Positions 1-11,363 are shown, counted from the first letter of the stretch. The stretch: 38,593 nucleotides of DNA from Bacteroidaceae bacterium (GCA_902362595.1 CABIXF010000038.1:1-38593); one strand, 5' to 3'. Translations and numbers: made by a program. The notes: generated by a model from the sequence alone, not told the origin.

Positions 1-1880
<1,880 letters not shown>

Positions 1881-2039
1881 CTTATCCGCGCCGGGCGGAT
1901 GGAAAACATCGAAGGATGATATATACGTTCAGCCGAGTGCTGGGATTGCTTGCTTGTAAGTCATGATAAAATATGATTGATAAGGAAAATGGGTACGTTG
2001 TTCATTATTCATTTTTCATTATTAATTGAAAGGATATTA
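1881..2039 (+). other. 23S-5S internal transcribed spacer
   Basis: About 160 bases of spacer lie between 23S and 5S rRNA. It is AT-rich near its end, with short near-repeats of TTCATTATT around 2000-2025. No tRNA or ORF is visible. The bases just after 1880 probably pair with the far 5' flank of 23S in the RNase III processing stem, which lies outside the window. Confidence 0.7.
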
Positions 2040-2147
<108 letters not shown>

Positions 2148-2156
2148 TTACAGAGA

Positions 2157-2189
2157 GCCTCGAGATAGCAATATCTCGGGGCTTTTTTT
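2157..2189 (+). terminator. Rho-independent terminator of the rRNA operon
   Basis: An 11-bp stem (2157-2167 with 2172-2182, one G·T pair) closes a GCAA loop and is followed by seven T residues at 2183-2189. It lies about 10 bases after 5S and ends the rRNA operon. Confidence 0.93.
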
Positions 2190-2274
2190 GTGCCCGTAAG
2201 GGAACGGGGAGTAATACTTTTAAATAAATTGGCATCTGCTTTGGGGGCGTCGAATCAGAAAATCAGTATTTCTG

Positions 2275-2305
2275 TTTGTCCCTGCGAGTGGTTTTCGTAT
2301 CTTTG
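2275..2305 (+). promoter_or_regulatory. Predicted Bacteroides-type promoter for the fucosidase gene
   Basis: TTTG at 2275-2278 and TATCTTTG at 2298-2305 are separated by 19 bases. This matches the Bacteroides primary sigma consensus TTTG-N19-21-TAnnTTTG. Transcription should start about 2312, giving a leader of roughly 35 bases before the ATG at 2346. Confidence 0.75.
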
Positions 2306-2345
2306 GAAAAGAGAATCAAAGCGAATATTCTTTTTAATTGATCAG

Positions 2346-3680
2346 ATGAATATGAAAACACACACCTTTCATTTTTTGAGAGCCATTTGTCTCGGGGGAT
2401 TGTTGAGTGCGTCCGCTTTCTGTGTACATGCTGAGAATACAGTGTATCTTCCTTCGTCGGAGAATTTGCAGGCGCGAAAAGAGTTTCAAGATAATAAGTT
2501 CGGCATTTTTCTGCATTGGGGAATTTACAGTATGTTCGGGCAAGGAGAATGGTACATGAATAACGATAACATCGACTGTCATGAATATGCAAAAGTGGCC
2601 TCTGGCTTTTATCCTTCCCGATTTGATGCGCATGAGTGGGTCGCGGCTATCAAGGCTTCTGGTGCCCGGTATATCTGCATTACTTCCCGTCATCATGACG
2701 GGTTTTCCATGTTTCATACAAAATATTCGGATTACAACGTGGTGGATGCGACACCTTTCAAACGGGATGTTATTAAGGAATTGGCTGAAGAGTGTCAGAA
2801 GCAGGGCATCAAGTTGCATCTATATTATTCCCATCTGGATTGGACACGAGAGGACTACTATCCTTTGGGAAGAACGGGACACGGAACTGGCCGTACTTCG
2901 CACGGGGAATGGGCTACTTATTATGAGTTCATGAATCATCAGTTGACGGAGTTACTGACCAATTATGGTCCGATTGGAGCAATTTGGTTTGACGGAATGT
3001 GGGATCAGCCTGACGGATTCGACTGGAAGCTGGATGAACAGTACGCATTGATTCATAAATTACAGCCGGCCTGCCTGATTGGCAACAATCATCATAAGGC
3101 ACCTTATCCCGGAGAGGACTTCCAGATGTTTGAGCGAGACTTGCCCGGTGAGAATAAAGCGGGCTTCTCCGGTGAGTCTGTGGTAGGGCGATTGCCTTTG
3201 GAAACTTGTGAAACAATGAATGGTATGTGGGGATATCAGATAAAAGACCAGAATTACAAGTCGGTTACGGAATTGGTCCGTCTGTTAGTCCGTGCGGCAG
3301 GGAAGGGGGCCAATTTGCTGATGAACATTGGCCCACAGCCTAATGGAGAACTTCCGGCGGTGGCCGTTGAACGGCTGAGAGGGGTCGGAAAGTGGATGTC
3401 GGAAAACGGGGATACCATCTATGGCACTGCAGCTGGAAACGTGATGACTGCCTCATGGGGCACGACTACCCGGAAGGGAAACATGCTTTACGTGCATCTG
3501 CTGACGGATGAAATGCCCCAGTTTGTGACGTTGCCTCTGACGGAGAAAGTTCTTTCTTCTAATGTATTTCATACCGGAGAGAAGGTGAAATGGGAAAAAA
3601 TTCAAGGGGGCATTGTGTTACATACTGAAAATTTGGAGCCTTCTGTGGATTGTATTGTCGCGTTGAAATTAAAGGAATAA
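2346..3680 (+). CDS. Exported alpha-L-fucosidase, glycoside hydrolase family 29
   Basis: The predicted product is 444 residues and should release L-fucose from alpha-linked glycans such as mucin or plant glycans, with retention of configuration. The N-terminus is a signal peptide of about 29 residues (basic start, hydrophobic core, cleavage near CVHA). The GH29 signature follows: FGIFLHWGIYS early in the barrel, SRHHDGFSMF, and IWFDG carrying the likely nucleophile Asp216. A C-terminal beta domain of about 100 residues follows. An in-frame ATG at 2190 exists but would place the start in the rRNA terminator, so the ATG at 2346, behind a good promoter, is preferred. No SusC/D pair or other glycan gene is next to it, so its glycan target cannot be read from context. 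The acid/base residue of GH29 is poorly conserved and is not assigned here. Confidence 0.92.
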   Translation: MNMKTHTFHFLRAICLGGLLSASAFCVHAENTVYLPSSENLQARKEFQDNKFGIFLHWGIYSMFGQGEWYMNNDNIDCHEYAKVASGFYPSRFDAHEWVAAIKASGARYICITSRHHDGFSMFHTKYSDYNVVDATPFKRDVIKELAEECQKQGIKLHLYYSHLDWTREDYYPLGRTGHGTGRTSHGEWATYYEFMNHQLTELLTNYGPIGAIWFDGMWDQPDGFDWKLDEQYALIHKLQPACLIGNNHHKAPYPGEDFQMFERDLPGENKAGFSGESVVGRLPLETCETMNGMWGYQIKDQNYKSVTELVRLLVRAAGKGANLLMNIGPQPNGELPAVAVERLRGVGKWMSENGDTIYGTAAGNVMTASWGTTTRKGNMLYVHLLTDEMPQFVTLPLTEKVLSSNVFHTGEKVKWEKIQGGIVLHTENLEPSVDCIVALKLKE

Positions 3681-3681
3681 T

Positions 3682-3689
3682 TATATTTG
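3682..3689 (+). promoter_or_regulatory. Possible -7 element for pncB
   Basis: TATATTTG fits TAnnTTTG and lies about 20 bases before the pncB start codon. No clear TTTG is found at the usual spacing upstream, and the gene could also be read through from the fucosidase gene 28 bases upstream. Confidence 0.35.
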
Positions 3690-3708
3690 CAATAAAAAAT
3701 AGAATGCC

Positions 3709-4881
3709 ATGGTGATAAAAACAATTTTAGATACTGATTTATATAAGTTTACGACTTCATACGCCTATATCAAGCTCTTCCCGTACGCTATGGGAACCTT
3801 TACGTTCAAGGATAGAGACGACACGGAATATACGGAAGGTTTTCTGGAGGCGTTGAAGAATGAAATCCATAACCTGGAAATGGTGAAACTGGCACCGGAG
3901 GAACTGGAATATATGACTTCTCATTGTCGTTTCCTTCCGAGAGTGTATTGGGAATGGCTATCGTCTTTCCGTTTCGACCCCAATAAGATAGAAGTCTGGC
4001 TGGATGAGCAGCATCATCTGCAAATGTCCGTTACGGATTATTTATATAAGGTAACATTGTATGAAGTCCCCCTATTGGCTATCGTATCGGAGATTAAAAA
4101 TCAGTTCCTGAACCGTATGCCGGACAAACAGGTTATTCTGGACAAGTTGGCGGGAAAGGTGGAACTGTCGAACGCCCATCAGATGCCTTTCTCTGAATTT
4201 GGTACACGGCGCCGTTTCTCATTTGACGTGCAGAAACTGGTGGTGGAGTACTTAAAGAAACATGCCCGTTATTGTACGGGAACTTCCAATTGTTACCTGG
4301 CCATGAAATACGGGATGTTGCCTATGGGAACGCATCCGCATGAATGGTTCATGTTTCATGGAGCACAGTTCGGTTACAAGCATGCCAATTACATGGCCTT
4401 AGAAAATTGGGTAAATGTGTACGATGGAGATTTGGGTACAGCCCTGTCGGATACCTATACTTCCGATTCGTTTTTGAGTAACTTCAGCCGGAAACAGGCG
4501 AAGCTGTTTGACGGCGTACGCTGCGACTCCGGCAACGAATATGAGTTTATTGATCGTCTGATTGCCCGCTACAAGGAACTGGGGATTGACCCGACTACCA
4601 AAACCATTATTTTCAGTAATGCGCTCGACTTTGAAAAAGCACTGAAGATATTCCAGTATTGCCAAGGTAAAATACGCTGTTCGTTCGGCATTGGTACCAA
4701 TTTGACGAATGACACAGGTTATCAGCCTTCTAATATTGTCATGAAGCTGTCACGCTGCAAGATGACCATGAACCAAGAATGGCGTGAGTGCGTAAAGTTG
4801 TCGGACGATATGGGTAAGCACATGGGAAGCATGACCGAAGTAGAAGCCTGTCTGCACGAATTGCGTTTGCTTTCTGAATGA
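3709..4881 (+). CDS. pncB: Nicotinate phosphoribosyltransferase
   Basis: The 390-residue product should convert nicotinate, PRPP and ATP to nicotinate mononucleotide, the first step of the Preiss-Handler route to NAD in the cytoplasm. The family opening ILDTDLYKFTTSYAY is present. GTHPHEWFMFHGA contains His211, which aligns with the histidine phosphorylated in the E. coli enzyme. RCDSGNEYEF and FSNALDFEKA form part of the phosphate-binding half, and FGIGTNLTND is near the C-terminus. Length matches bacterial PncB. The start ATG at 3709 begins directly with the conserved N-terminus. The gene follows the fucosidase by 28 bases, with no functional link visible. Confidence 0.96.
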   Translation: MVIKTILDTDLYKFTTSYAYIKLFPYAMGTFTFKDRDDTEYTEGFLEALKNEIHNLEMVKLAPEELEYMTSHCRFLPRVYWEWLSSFRFDPNKIEVWLDEQHHLQMSVTDYLYKVTLYEVPLLAIVSEIKNQFLNRMPDKQVILDKLAGKVELSNAHQMPFSEFGTRRRFSFDVQKLVVEYLKKHARYCTGTSNCYLAMKYGMLPMGTHPHEWFMFHGAQFGYKHANYMALENWVNVYDGDLGTALSDTYTSDSFLSNFSRKQAKLFDGVRCDSGNEYEFIDRLIARYKELGIDPTTKTIIFSNALDFEKALKIFQYCQGKIRCSFGIGTNLTNDTGYQPSNIVMKLSRCKMTMNQEWRECVKLSDDMGKHMGSMTEVEACLHELRLLSE

Positions 4882-4973
4882 TAGATTTACACCCTATTGC
4901 ATGTGTTTGTGTGAATTTGTTGTTTAAATATTGAAAAAACTTTCTTTTTATTTTCTTATTTCAAAATATTGTA

Positions 4974-4981
4974 TACCTTTG
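4974..4981 (+). promoter_or_regulatory. Predicted -7 element of the leucine operon
   Basis: TACCTTTG fits TAnnTTTG exactly. A weaker TTTC at 4952-4955 stands at an 18-base spacing in the -33 position. Start of transcription is expected near 4988, giving a leader of about 205 bases that holds the Leu-rich ORF and terminator hairpin before leuA. Confidence 0.65.
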
Positions 4982-5018
4982 CAGCAACAAAAAAGAAACG
5001 AATAAAAAGATTCTGAAA

Positions 5019-5105
5019 ATGAACACTATGTTTTTACATATTTTGCTATGCGGTCTGATTAATCTGCTGGAAAGCCCGGTGGGAAGTGAGTCGCGTGCAT
5101 GCTGA
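5019..5105 (+). CDS. leuL: Leucine operon leader peptide (28 aa)
   Basis: This short ORF reads [20 protein letters not shown] and then eight more residues. Six of the twelve residues 6-17 are leucine (codons TTA, TTG, CTA, CTG, CTG, CTG, including two Leu-Leu pairs). It lies between the operon promoter and a Rho-independent hairpin just ahead of leuA. This is the arrangement of classical amino-acid attenuators: ribosomes stall on Leu codons when leucyl-tRNA is short. The peptide itself needs no function. The start ATG is 31 bases after the predicted transcription start. No Shine-Dalgarno is seen, as is normal in this phylum. An ATG three codons later (residue 4) is a possible alternative start. 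The assignment rests on position and composition, not on homology. Confidence 0.72.
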   Translation: MNTMFLHILLCGLINLLESPVGSESRAC

Positions 5106-5124
5106 TGTAAAAACAATATCATAT

Positions 5125-5163
5125 AAAGCCTTTCTCACTTCCTTGTGCGAAAGGCTTTTTTTT
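5125..5163 (+). terminator. Attenuator terminator of the leucine operon
   Basis: A perfect 10-bp stem (AAAGCCTTTC at 5125-5134 with GAAAGGCTTT at 5149-5158) runs into eight T residues at 5156-5163. Inside the loop CAC (5136-5138) can pair with GTG (5145-5147), extending the stem past one mismatch. A 9-base segment at 5082-5090 (GGAAGTGAG), inside the leader ORF, is exactly complementary to 5134-5142. That pairing takes the inner terminator bases and is a candidate antiterminator. It lies about 12 bases beyond the last Leu codon, so a ribosome stalled on Leu codons would leave it free while a ribosome at the stop codon would cover it. Confidence 0.8.
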
Positions 5164-5193
5164 AGGATTATAGGAAATAAAAAAGATACTATT

Positions 5194-6690
5194 ATGAGTG
5201 ACAGATTATTTATTTTTGATACTACGCTCCGCGATGGGGAGCAGGTACCGGGATGCCAGTTGAATACGGTTGAAAAGATTCAGGTTGCCAAACAGCTGGA
5301 AGCTTTGGGAGTAGATGTAATCGAGGCTGGATTTCCAATTTCAAGTCCGGGAGATTTCAATTCGGTAATTGAAATTTCCAAAGCTGTGACCTGGCCGACC
5401 ATTTGTGCGTTGACACGTGCCGTACAGAAAGACATCGACGTGGCTGCCGAGGCGTTGCAGTATGCCAAACACAAACGTATCCATACGGGTATCGGTACAT
5501 CTGATTCACATATCAAATATAAATTTAATTCTACTCGTGAAGAAATCATTGAACGGGCTGTCAATGCGGTGAAATATGCGAAACGTTATGTAGAAGACGT
5601 GGAGTTTTATGCCGAAGATGCCGGACGTACGGAGAATGAATATCTCGCACGTGTGGTGGAAGCCGTTATCAAAGCAGGAGCTACAGTGGTAAACATTCCG
5701 GATACGACTGGTTATTGCTTGCCGGATGAATACGGTGCAAAAATCAAGTACTTGATGGAGCATGTGGACGGAATAGACAAAGCCATTATTTCTACTCACT
5801 GCCACAATGACCTGGGAATGGCCACAGCTAACACCATTAACGGTGTGTTGAATGGAGCCCGTCAGGTGGAAGTGACCATTAATGGTATCGGAGAACGTGC
5901 CGGTAACACCTCGCTGGAGGAAGTAGCCATGATTCTTCGCTGTCACCACGACATCCATATCGATACGAACATCAACACGCAGAAAATCTATCCTACCAGC
6001 CGCATGGTTTCCAGTTTGATGAACATGCCGGTGCAGCCCAATAAAGCCATTGTGGGACGTAATGCATTTGCTCATTCTTCCGGTATCCATCAGGATGGAG
6101 TGCTGAAGAATGCACAGACCTACGAAATTATCGACCCGAAAGATGTGGGTATCGATGACAATGCGATTGTATTGACGGCACGTAGCGGACGTGCGGCTTT
6201 GAAACATCGTCTGCATGTGTTGGGCGTAGAAATGACGCAGGAGAAATTGGACAAGGTGTATGAGGATTTCCTGAAGCTGGCAGATAAGAAGAAAGATATT
6301 ACGGATGACGATATTCTGGTATTGGCTGGAGCCGACCGCAATGTGAACCATCATATCAAACTGGAATACTTGCAGGTGACCAGTGGAGTAGGAGTCCGTT
6401 CCGTGGCCAGTCTGGGATTGAATATCAGTGGCGAACATTTTGAGGCAGCCGCTACGGGTAACGGACCGGTGGATGCAGCCATCAAGGCCGTGAAACAGAT
6501 TATCAAGCGTCAGATGACCTTGAAGGAATTTACTATTCAGGCCATCAGTAAAGGTAGTGATGATGTTGGTAAGGTACACATGCAGGTGGAATACGACGGC
6601 CAGATGTACTATGGTTTCGGAGCCAACACTGACATTATTGCCGCTTCGGTAGAGGCATACATCGATTGTATCAATAAATTCAGAAAATAA
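5194..6690 (+). CDS. leuA: 2-isopropylmalate synthase
   Basis: The 498-residue enzyme condenses acetyl-CoA with 2-oxoisovalerate to 2-isopropylmalate, the committed step to leucine. The HMGL-like barrel holds [10 protein letters not shown] with the conserved Arg13 and metal-binding Asp14, and STHCHND with metal-binding His202 and His204. [14 protein letters not shown] follows. The C-terminal part, from about residue 370, is the LeuA allosteric dimer domain through which leucine usually inhibits the enzyme. The ATG at 5194 is chosen because it begins the conserved N-terminus. An upstream in-frame ATG at 5086 would overlap the leader ORF and the attenuator. It is the first structural gene of a five-gene operon and is probably controlled by the attenuator just upstream. 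Confidence 0.96.
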   Translation: MSDRLFIFDTTLRDGEQVPGCQLNTVEKIQVAKQLEALGVDVIEAGFPISSPGDFNSVIEISKAVTWPTICALTRAVQKDIDVAAEALQYAKHKRIHTGIGTSDSHIKYKFNSTREEIIERAVNAVKYAKRYVEDVEFYAEDAGRTENEYLARVVEAVIKAGATVVNIPDTTGYCLPDEYGAKIKYLMEHVDGIDKAIISTHCHNDLGMATANTINGVLNGARQVEVTINGIGERAGNTSLEEVAMILRCHHDIHIDTNINTQKIYPTSRMVSSLMNMPVQPNKAIVGRNAFAHSSGIHQDGVLKNAQTYEIIDPKDVGIDDNAIVLTARSGRAALKHRLHVLGVEMTQEKLDKVYEDFLKLADKKKDITDDDILVLAGADRNVNHHIKLEYLQVTSGVGVRSVASLGLNISGEHFEAAATGNGPVDAAIKAVKQIIKRQMTLKEFTIQAISKGSDDVGKVHMQVEYDGQMYYGFGANTDIIAASVEAYIDCINKFRK

Positions 6691-6707
6691 TTAAACGAGA
6701 TATTTTT

Positions 6708-8105
6708 ATGGCTAATACGTTATTTGACAAGATATGGGATGCACATGTGGTGCAGAAGGTGGAAGACGGACCTACCCAATTGTATATAGACCGTCTGTAT
6801 TGTCACGAGGTGACCAGTCCGCAGGCTTTTGCCGGGATGCGTGCCCGTGGATTGAAATGTTTCCGTCCGGAACGCATCTATTGTATGCCGGACCACAATA
6901 CGCCGACGCATGACCAAGACAAGCCGATTGAAGATCCGGTCTCAAAGGCACAGGTGGATGCGCTGGCCAAGAATGCAGCCGATTTCGGGTTGACGCATTT
7001 CGGAATGATGAACAAGAAGAACGGTATTATCCATGTGGTAGGTCCGGAACGTGGACTGACCCTTCCGGGCATGACCATTGTTTGTGGTGACTCACATACT
7101 TCTACTCACGGTGCAATGGGAGCGGTTGCTTTCGGAATCGGTACCAGTGAGGTGGAAATGGTGATGGCTTCGCAGTGCATCCTTCAGGCTCGTCCGAAAA
7201 CCATGCGTATCACGATTGACGGCAAGTTGGGAAAAGGTGTGACAGCCAAGGATGTAGCCTTGTATATGATGTCGAAGATGACGACCAGTGGTGCCACAGG
7301 TTACTTTGTGGAATATGCCGGTGAAGCTATCCGCAGCCTGACCATGGAAGGACGTCTCACCCTGTGTAACTTGTCTATCGAGATGGGGGCCCGTGGAGGA
7401 ATGATTGCGCCGGACGAAGTGACCTTCGAATACATTAAAGGTCGTGAATATGCGCCGAAAGGAGCGGAATGGGACAAGGCATTGGCTTATTGGAAGACGT
7501 TGAAGAGCGATGACGATGCCGTGTTCGACAAGGAGGTTCGTTTTGATGCGGCAGATATCCAGCCGATGATTACCTATGGTACCAATCCGGGTATGGGTAT
7601 GGCGATTACCGCACATATTCCGACTACGGAAGGAATGAGTGACGTGGAAAAAGGTTCCTTTGAAAAATCCTTGCATTACATGGGCTTCCAGCCGGGAGAG
7701 AGTCTGCTGGGTAAAAAAGTGGACTATGTATTCCTTGGAGCTTGTACCAACGGACGTATTGAGGATTTCCGGGCTTTCGCTTCTATCGTGAAAGGACGTA
7801 AGAAAGCAGACCATATTACTGCATGGCTGGTGCCGGGTTCTTGGATGGTGGATGAACAGATTCGGCAGGAAGGACTGGATAAAGTTCTGGAAGAAGCGGG
7901 TTTTGAAATCCGTCAGCCGGGATGCAGTGCCTGTCTGGCCATGAACGACGACAAGATTCCGGCAGGAAAGTATTCCGTGTCTACCAGCAACCGTAATTTT
8001 GAAGGGCGTCAGGGACCAGGTTCCCGTACGTTGCTGGCCAGTCCGTTGACAGCGGCAGCCGCTGCCGTAACCGGTGTGATAACAGATCCGAGAACGTTAA
8101 TGTAA
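6708..8105 (+). CDS. leuC: 3-isopropylmalate dehydratase, large subunit
   Basis: The 465-residue subunit carries the 4Fe-4S cluster and with LeuD interconverts 2- and 3-isopropylmalate. Aconitase-family motifs are present: [21 protein letters not shown] with Cys346, and [10 protein letters not shown] with Cys406 and Cys409, giving the three cluster ligands. The N-terminus ([11 protein letters not shown]) is typical of LeuC, and length matches the family. It lies 17 bases after leuA and 3 bases before leuD. If the neighbouring LeuA paralogue makes citramalate, this enzyme could also isomerise that compound, as LeuC does in citramalate-route organisms. Confidence 0.97.
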   Translation: MANTLFDKIWDAHVVQKVEDGPTQLYIDRLYCHEVTSPQAFAGMRARGLKCFRPERIYCMPDHNTPTHDQDKPIEDPVSKAQVDALAKNAADFGLTHFGMMNKKNGIIHVVGPERGLTLPGMTIVCGDSHTSTHGAMGAVAFGIGTSEVEMVMASQCILQARPKTMRITIDGKLGKGVTAKDVALYMMSKMTTSGATGYFVEYAGEAIRSLTMEGRLTLCNLSIEMGARGGMIAPDEVTFEYIKGREYAPKGAEWDKALAYWKTLKSDDDAVFDKEVRFDAADIQPMITYGTNPGMGMAITAHIPTTEGMSDVEKGSFEKSLHYMGFQPGESLLGKKVDYVFLGACTNGRIEDFRAFASIVKGRKKADHITAWLVPGSWMVDEQIRQEGLDKVLEEAGFEIRQPGCSACLAMNDDKIPAGKYSVSTSNRNFEGRQGPGSRTLLASPLTAAAAAVTGVITDPRTLM

Positions 8106-8108
8106 AAA

Positions 8109-8714
8109 ATGAGTGTCATGAAACAGAAATTCAATATCATAACAAGTACTTGTATTCCTTTGCCTTTGGAAAATGTGGATACGGACCAGATTATTCCGGC
8201 ACGTTTTCTGAAAGCGACGACCCGTGATGAAAAGTTTTTTGGTGACAATTTGTTCCGCGACTGGCGTTACAATCCGGATGGTTCGTTGAACAAGGATTTT
8301 GTGTTGAACAATCCGAAGTACAGTGGACAGATTCTGGTGGCCGGAAAGAATTTCGGTAGTGGCTCCAGCCGTGAACATGCGGCATGGGCGATTGCCGGAT
8401 ATGGTTTCAGAGTGGTGGTGTCCAGCTTTTTTGCCGACATTCACAAGAACAATGAATTGAACAACTTCGTGCTTCCGGTGGTGGTAAGTGAGGGATTCTT
8501 GAAAGAATTGTTTTACTCGATTTATGCCGATCCGAAAACAGAAGTAGAAGTAAATCTGCCTGAGCAGACTATTACCAATAAAGCGACCGGTAAGTCTGAA
8601 AAGTTTGAAATCAATGCCTATAAGAAGCATTGTCTGATGAACGGACTGGACGACATCGATTTCTTGGTAGAGAATAAAGATAAGATAGAAGCCTTCGAAA
8701 AGGCACGTAACTAA
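8109..8714 (+). CDS. leuD: 3-isopropylmalate dehydratase, small subunit
   Basis: The 201-residue small subunit partners LeuC. It shows the swivel-domain motifs PLPLENVDTDQIIPARFLK near the N-terminus and GSGSSREHAAWAI in the middle, where the conserved Ser-Ser-Arg binds substrate carboxylates. The start at 8109 is 3 bases after the leuC stop; an ATG three codons downstream (8118) is an alternative. Length matches bacterial LeuD of the 200-residue type. Tight spacing indicates translation together with leuC. Confidence 0.96.
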   Translation: MSVMKQKFNIITSTCIPLPLENVDTDQIIPARFLKATTRDEKFFGDNLFRDWRYNPDGSLNKDFVLNNPKYSGQILVAGKNFGSGSSREHAAWAIAGYGFRVVVSSFFADIHKNNELNNFVLPVVVSEGFLKELFYSIYADPKTEVEVNLPEQTITNKATGKSEKFEINAYKKHCLMNGLDDIDFLVENKDKIEAFEKARN

Positions 8715-8732
8715 TCGGCGGAAGCATAGAGT

Positions 8733-10265
8733 ATGGATAATCATCCGAGAATAGAAATAATGGACACGACGTTGCGCGACGGTGAACAGACCAGCGGCGT
8801 ATCGTTCGTGCCTCATGAGAAACTGATGATAGCGCGTCTGCTGCTGGAAGACCTGAAAGTGGACCGGATAGAGGTGGCTTCTGCCCGTGTGTCGGATGGT
8901 GAGTTCAACGCGGTAAAAATGATTTGTGACTGGGCGGCACGCCGTGGCCTGTTGCAGCGGGTGGAAGTGCTGGGTTTTGTGGACGGAACCGTTTCTGTAG
9001 ACTGGATTCATCGTGCAGGATGCCGGGTTATCAATCTGCTGGCAAAAGGCTCGGAAAAGCATTGCCGTTATCAGTTGAAAAAGACGCTTTCGGAGCATCT
9101 GGCTGATATCCACCAGGTGGTGGATTATGCCTTGACGAAGGACATGGATGTCAATCTGTACTTGGAAGACTGGAGTAACGGAATCAAGGACTCTCCTGAG
9201 TATGTGTTTGAGCTGATGGACGATTTGAAGGACAGTGGTATCAAGCGCTTTATGTTGCCGGATACATTGGGAATCCTCAATCCGTTGCAGGTGATTGAAT
9301 ACATGCGCAAGATGAAAAAGCGGTATCCTGACCTGCATTTCGATTTTCATGCCCATAATGATTACGATTTGGCCGTGAGCAATGTGCTGGCAGCTGTGCT
9401 GAGTGGAGTAAAAGGATTGCATACCACCATCAACGGATTGGGTGAACGGGCTGGAAATGCTCCGTTGGCCAGTGTGCAGGCCATCTTGAAAGATCATTTT
9501 CATGCGATTACCCGCATTGACGAGAGCCGGTTGAACGACGTAAGCCGCGTGGTAGAGTCTTATTCCGGTGTGACGATTCCGGCCAACAAACCGATTGTGG
9601 GTGAAAGTGTCTTTACACAGGTGGCAGGCGTACATGCCGATGGAGACAATAAGAACAAGTTGTACTTCAACGATTTGCTCCCGGAGCGCTTCGGGCGTGT
9701 ACGGGAATATGCCTTAGGAAAGAATTCCGGAAAAGCCAATATCCGCAAAAACCTGGAAAGCTTGGGTCTTGAGCTGGATGAAGAATCGATGAAGAAGGTG
9801 ACCAACCGCATCATTGAGTTGGGCGACCGTAAGGAGCAGGTTACTCCGGAAGATTTGCCATATATCATTAGTGATGTGCTCAAGCACGACGGGATACAGA
9901 ACAAGGTGAAATTGCTCAGCTATTTTGTCACTTTGGCTCAAGGACTGAAACCGATGGCTACGTTGAGCATTGAGATTGATGGAAAGACTTATCAGGAAAG
10001 CTCTTCCGGTGATGGACAGTATGACGCTTTCGTGCGTGCGTTGCGTAAGATTTATAAGAATACGCTGGGCCGCAAGTTCCCGATGCTGGTGAATTATGCG
10101 GTGACCATTCCGCCGGGCGGACGGACCGATGCCTTTGTGCAGACCGTGATTACATGGAATTACGAGGATAAGGAGTTTCGTACCCGCGGATTTGATGCCG
10201 ACCAGACGGAAGCAGCCATCAAGGCTACGATTAAAATGTTGAACTTGATAGAAGATTTAAATTAA
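8733..10265 (+). CDS. Second LeuA-family synthase (isopropylmalate or citramalate synthase)
   Basis: The 510-residue protein has the same architecture as LeuA: an HMGL-like barrel with [10 protein letters not shown] and FDFHAHND (metal His pair), INGLGERAGNAPL, and a C-terminal LeuA-type dimer domain from about residue 370. It is clearly diverged from the leuA product in the same operon (for example YLEDWSNGIKDSPEYVFELM where LeuA has the [12 protein letters not shown] block). That region resembles the citramalate synthase branch, which condenses pyruvate and acetyl-CoA to citramalate, later turned by LeuCD and LeuB into 2-oxobutyrate for isoleucine. The substrate is inferred from divergence and context only. 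It could instead be a second isopropylmalate or related acyl synthase. It lies between leuD and leuB, 18 and 12 bases away. Confidence 0.85.
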   Translation: MDNHPRIEIMDTTLRDGEQTSGVSFVPHEKLMIARLLLEDLKVDRIEVASARVSDGEFNAVKMICDWAARRGLLQRVEVLGFVDGTVSVDWIHRAGCRVINLLAKGSEKHCRYQLKKTLSEHLADIHQVVDYALTKDMDVNLYLEDWSNGIKDSPEYVFELMDDLKDSGIKRFMLPDTLGILNPLQVIEYMRKMKKRYPDLHFDFHAHNDYDLAVSNVLAAVLSGVKGLHTTINGLGERAGNAPLASVQAILKDHFHAITRIDESRLNDVSRVVESYSGVTIPANKPIVGESVFTQVAGVHADGDNKNKLYFNDLLPERFGRVREYALGKNSGKANIRKNLESLGLELDEESMKKVTNRIIELGDRKEQVTPEDLPYIISDVLKHDGIQNKVKLLSYFVTLAQGLKPMATLSIEIDGKTYQESSSGDGQYDAFVRALRKIYKNTLGRKFPMLVNYAVTIPPGGRTDAFVQTVITWNYEDKEFRTRGFDADQTEAAIKATIKMLNLIEDLN

Positions 10266-10277
10266 ACGTATCTGATT

Positions 10278-11339
10278 ATGGATTTTAAAATAGCAGTATT
10301 AGCCGGTGACGGAATCGGACCGGAAATCTCTGTACAGGGAGTAGATGTAATGACGGCCGTTTGTGAAAAATTCGGCCACAAAGTAACTTATGAATATGCA
10401 CTTTGCGGAGCTCATGCCATTGATGAAGTAGGTGATCCGTTCCCGGAAGAAACTTACCAGATTTGTAAGAATGCCGATGCGGTTCTGTTCTCGGCGGTAG
10501 GTGACCCGAAATTCGACAATGACCCTACGGCGAAAGTACGTCCGGAACAAGGTTTGCTGGCCATGCGTAAGAAATTGGGATTGTTTGCGAACATCCGTCC
10601 GGTACAGACTTTCAAATGCTTGGTTCACAAATCTCCGTTGAAGGCGGAATTGGTGGATGGGGCTGATTTCCTCTGCATCCGTGAACTGACAGGCGGTATG
10701 TACTTTGGCGAAAAATACCAGGACAACGACAAGGCATACGATACCAATATGTACACTCGTCCGGAAATCGAACGTATTTTGAAGGTAGGTTTTGAATATG
10801 CCATGAAACGTCGGAAACACCTGACGGTAGTAGATAAGGCCAATGTGTTGGCTTCTTCCCGTTTGTGGCGTCAGATTGCCCAGGAGATGGCTCCTCAGTA
10901 TCCGGAAGTGACGACCGATTATATGTTTGTAGACAATGCAGCCATGAAGATGATTCAAGAACCGAAGTTCTTTGATGTCATGGTGACGGAAAATACATTT
11001 GGAGATATTCTGACCGATGAGGGCTCTGTCATTAGCGGTTCAATGGGCTTGCTTCCTTCTGCTTCTACCGGTGAAAGCACTCCTGTATTCGAGCCGATTC
11101 ATGGTTCCTGGCCACAGGCAAAGGGCTTGAACATTGCCAATCCGTTGGCACAGATTCTGTCGGTTGCCATGTTGTTTGAATATTTCAACTGCAAGGAAGA
11201 AGGCGCACTGATTCGTCGGGCAGTAGACGCTTCATTGGATGCCAATGTGCGTACACCGGAAATTCAAGTGGAAGGTGGAGCCAAATACGGCACGAAAGAA
11301 GTGGGTGCCTGGATTGTAGATTACATCAAGAAGGCTTGA
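10278..11339 (+). CDS. leuB: 3-isopropylmalate dehydrogenase
   Basis: The 353-residue NAD-dependent enzyme oxidises and decarboxylates 3-isopropylmalate to 2-oxoisocaproate. Family motifs in order: AGDGIGPEI at the N-terminus, [29 protein letters not shown] (substrate Arg residues, written here only as far as needed), [11 protein letters not shown], and [22 protein letters not shown] with the metal-binding Asp residues. The NAD-site segment FEPIHGSWP is near the C-terminus. It is the last gene of the operon and is followed within 25 bases by a strong terminator. Confidence 0.97.
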   Translation: MDFKIAVLAGDGIGPEISVQGVDVMTAVCEKFGHKVTYEYALCGAHAIDEVGDPFPEETYQICKNADAVLFSAVGDPKFDNDPTAKVRPEQGLLAMRKKLGLFANIRPVQTFKCLVHKSPLKAELVDGADFLCIRELTGGMYFGEKYQDNDKAYDTNMYTRPEIERILKVGFEYAMKRRKHLTVVDKANVLASSRLWRQIAQEMAPQYPEVTTDYMFVDNAAMKMIQEPKFFDVMVTENTFGDILTDEGSVISGSMGLLPSASTGESTPVFEPIHGSWPQAKGLNIANPLAQILSVAMLFEYFNCKEEGALIRRAVDASLDANVRTPEIQVEGGAKYGTKEVGAWIVDYIKKA

Positions 11340-11363
11340 TAGGATTGAGCCGAAAAGAAATAG

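Noticed and set aside
2190..2345. Longer fucosidase starting at 2190
   Set aside because: That start abuts the rRNA terminator and precedes the promoter; the signal peptide begins at 2346.
5086..5193. Longer LeuA starting at 5086
   Set aside because: The extra 36 codons cover the leader ORF end and the attenuator hairpin and are not family-like.
5506..9635. Long antisense ORFs (5506-6579, 7092-7814 and 8097-9635 on the minus strand)
   Set aside because: They are antisense shadows of leuA, leuC, leuD and the LeuA paralogue, with His- and Ile-rich compositions typical of reversed codons, and no promoter.
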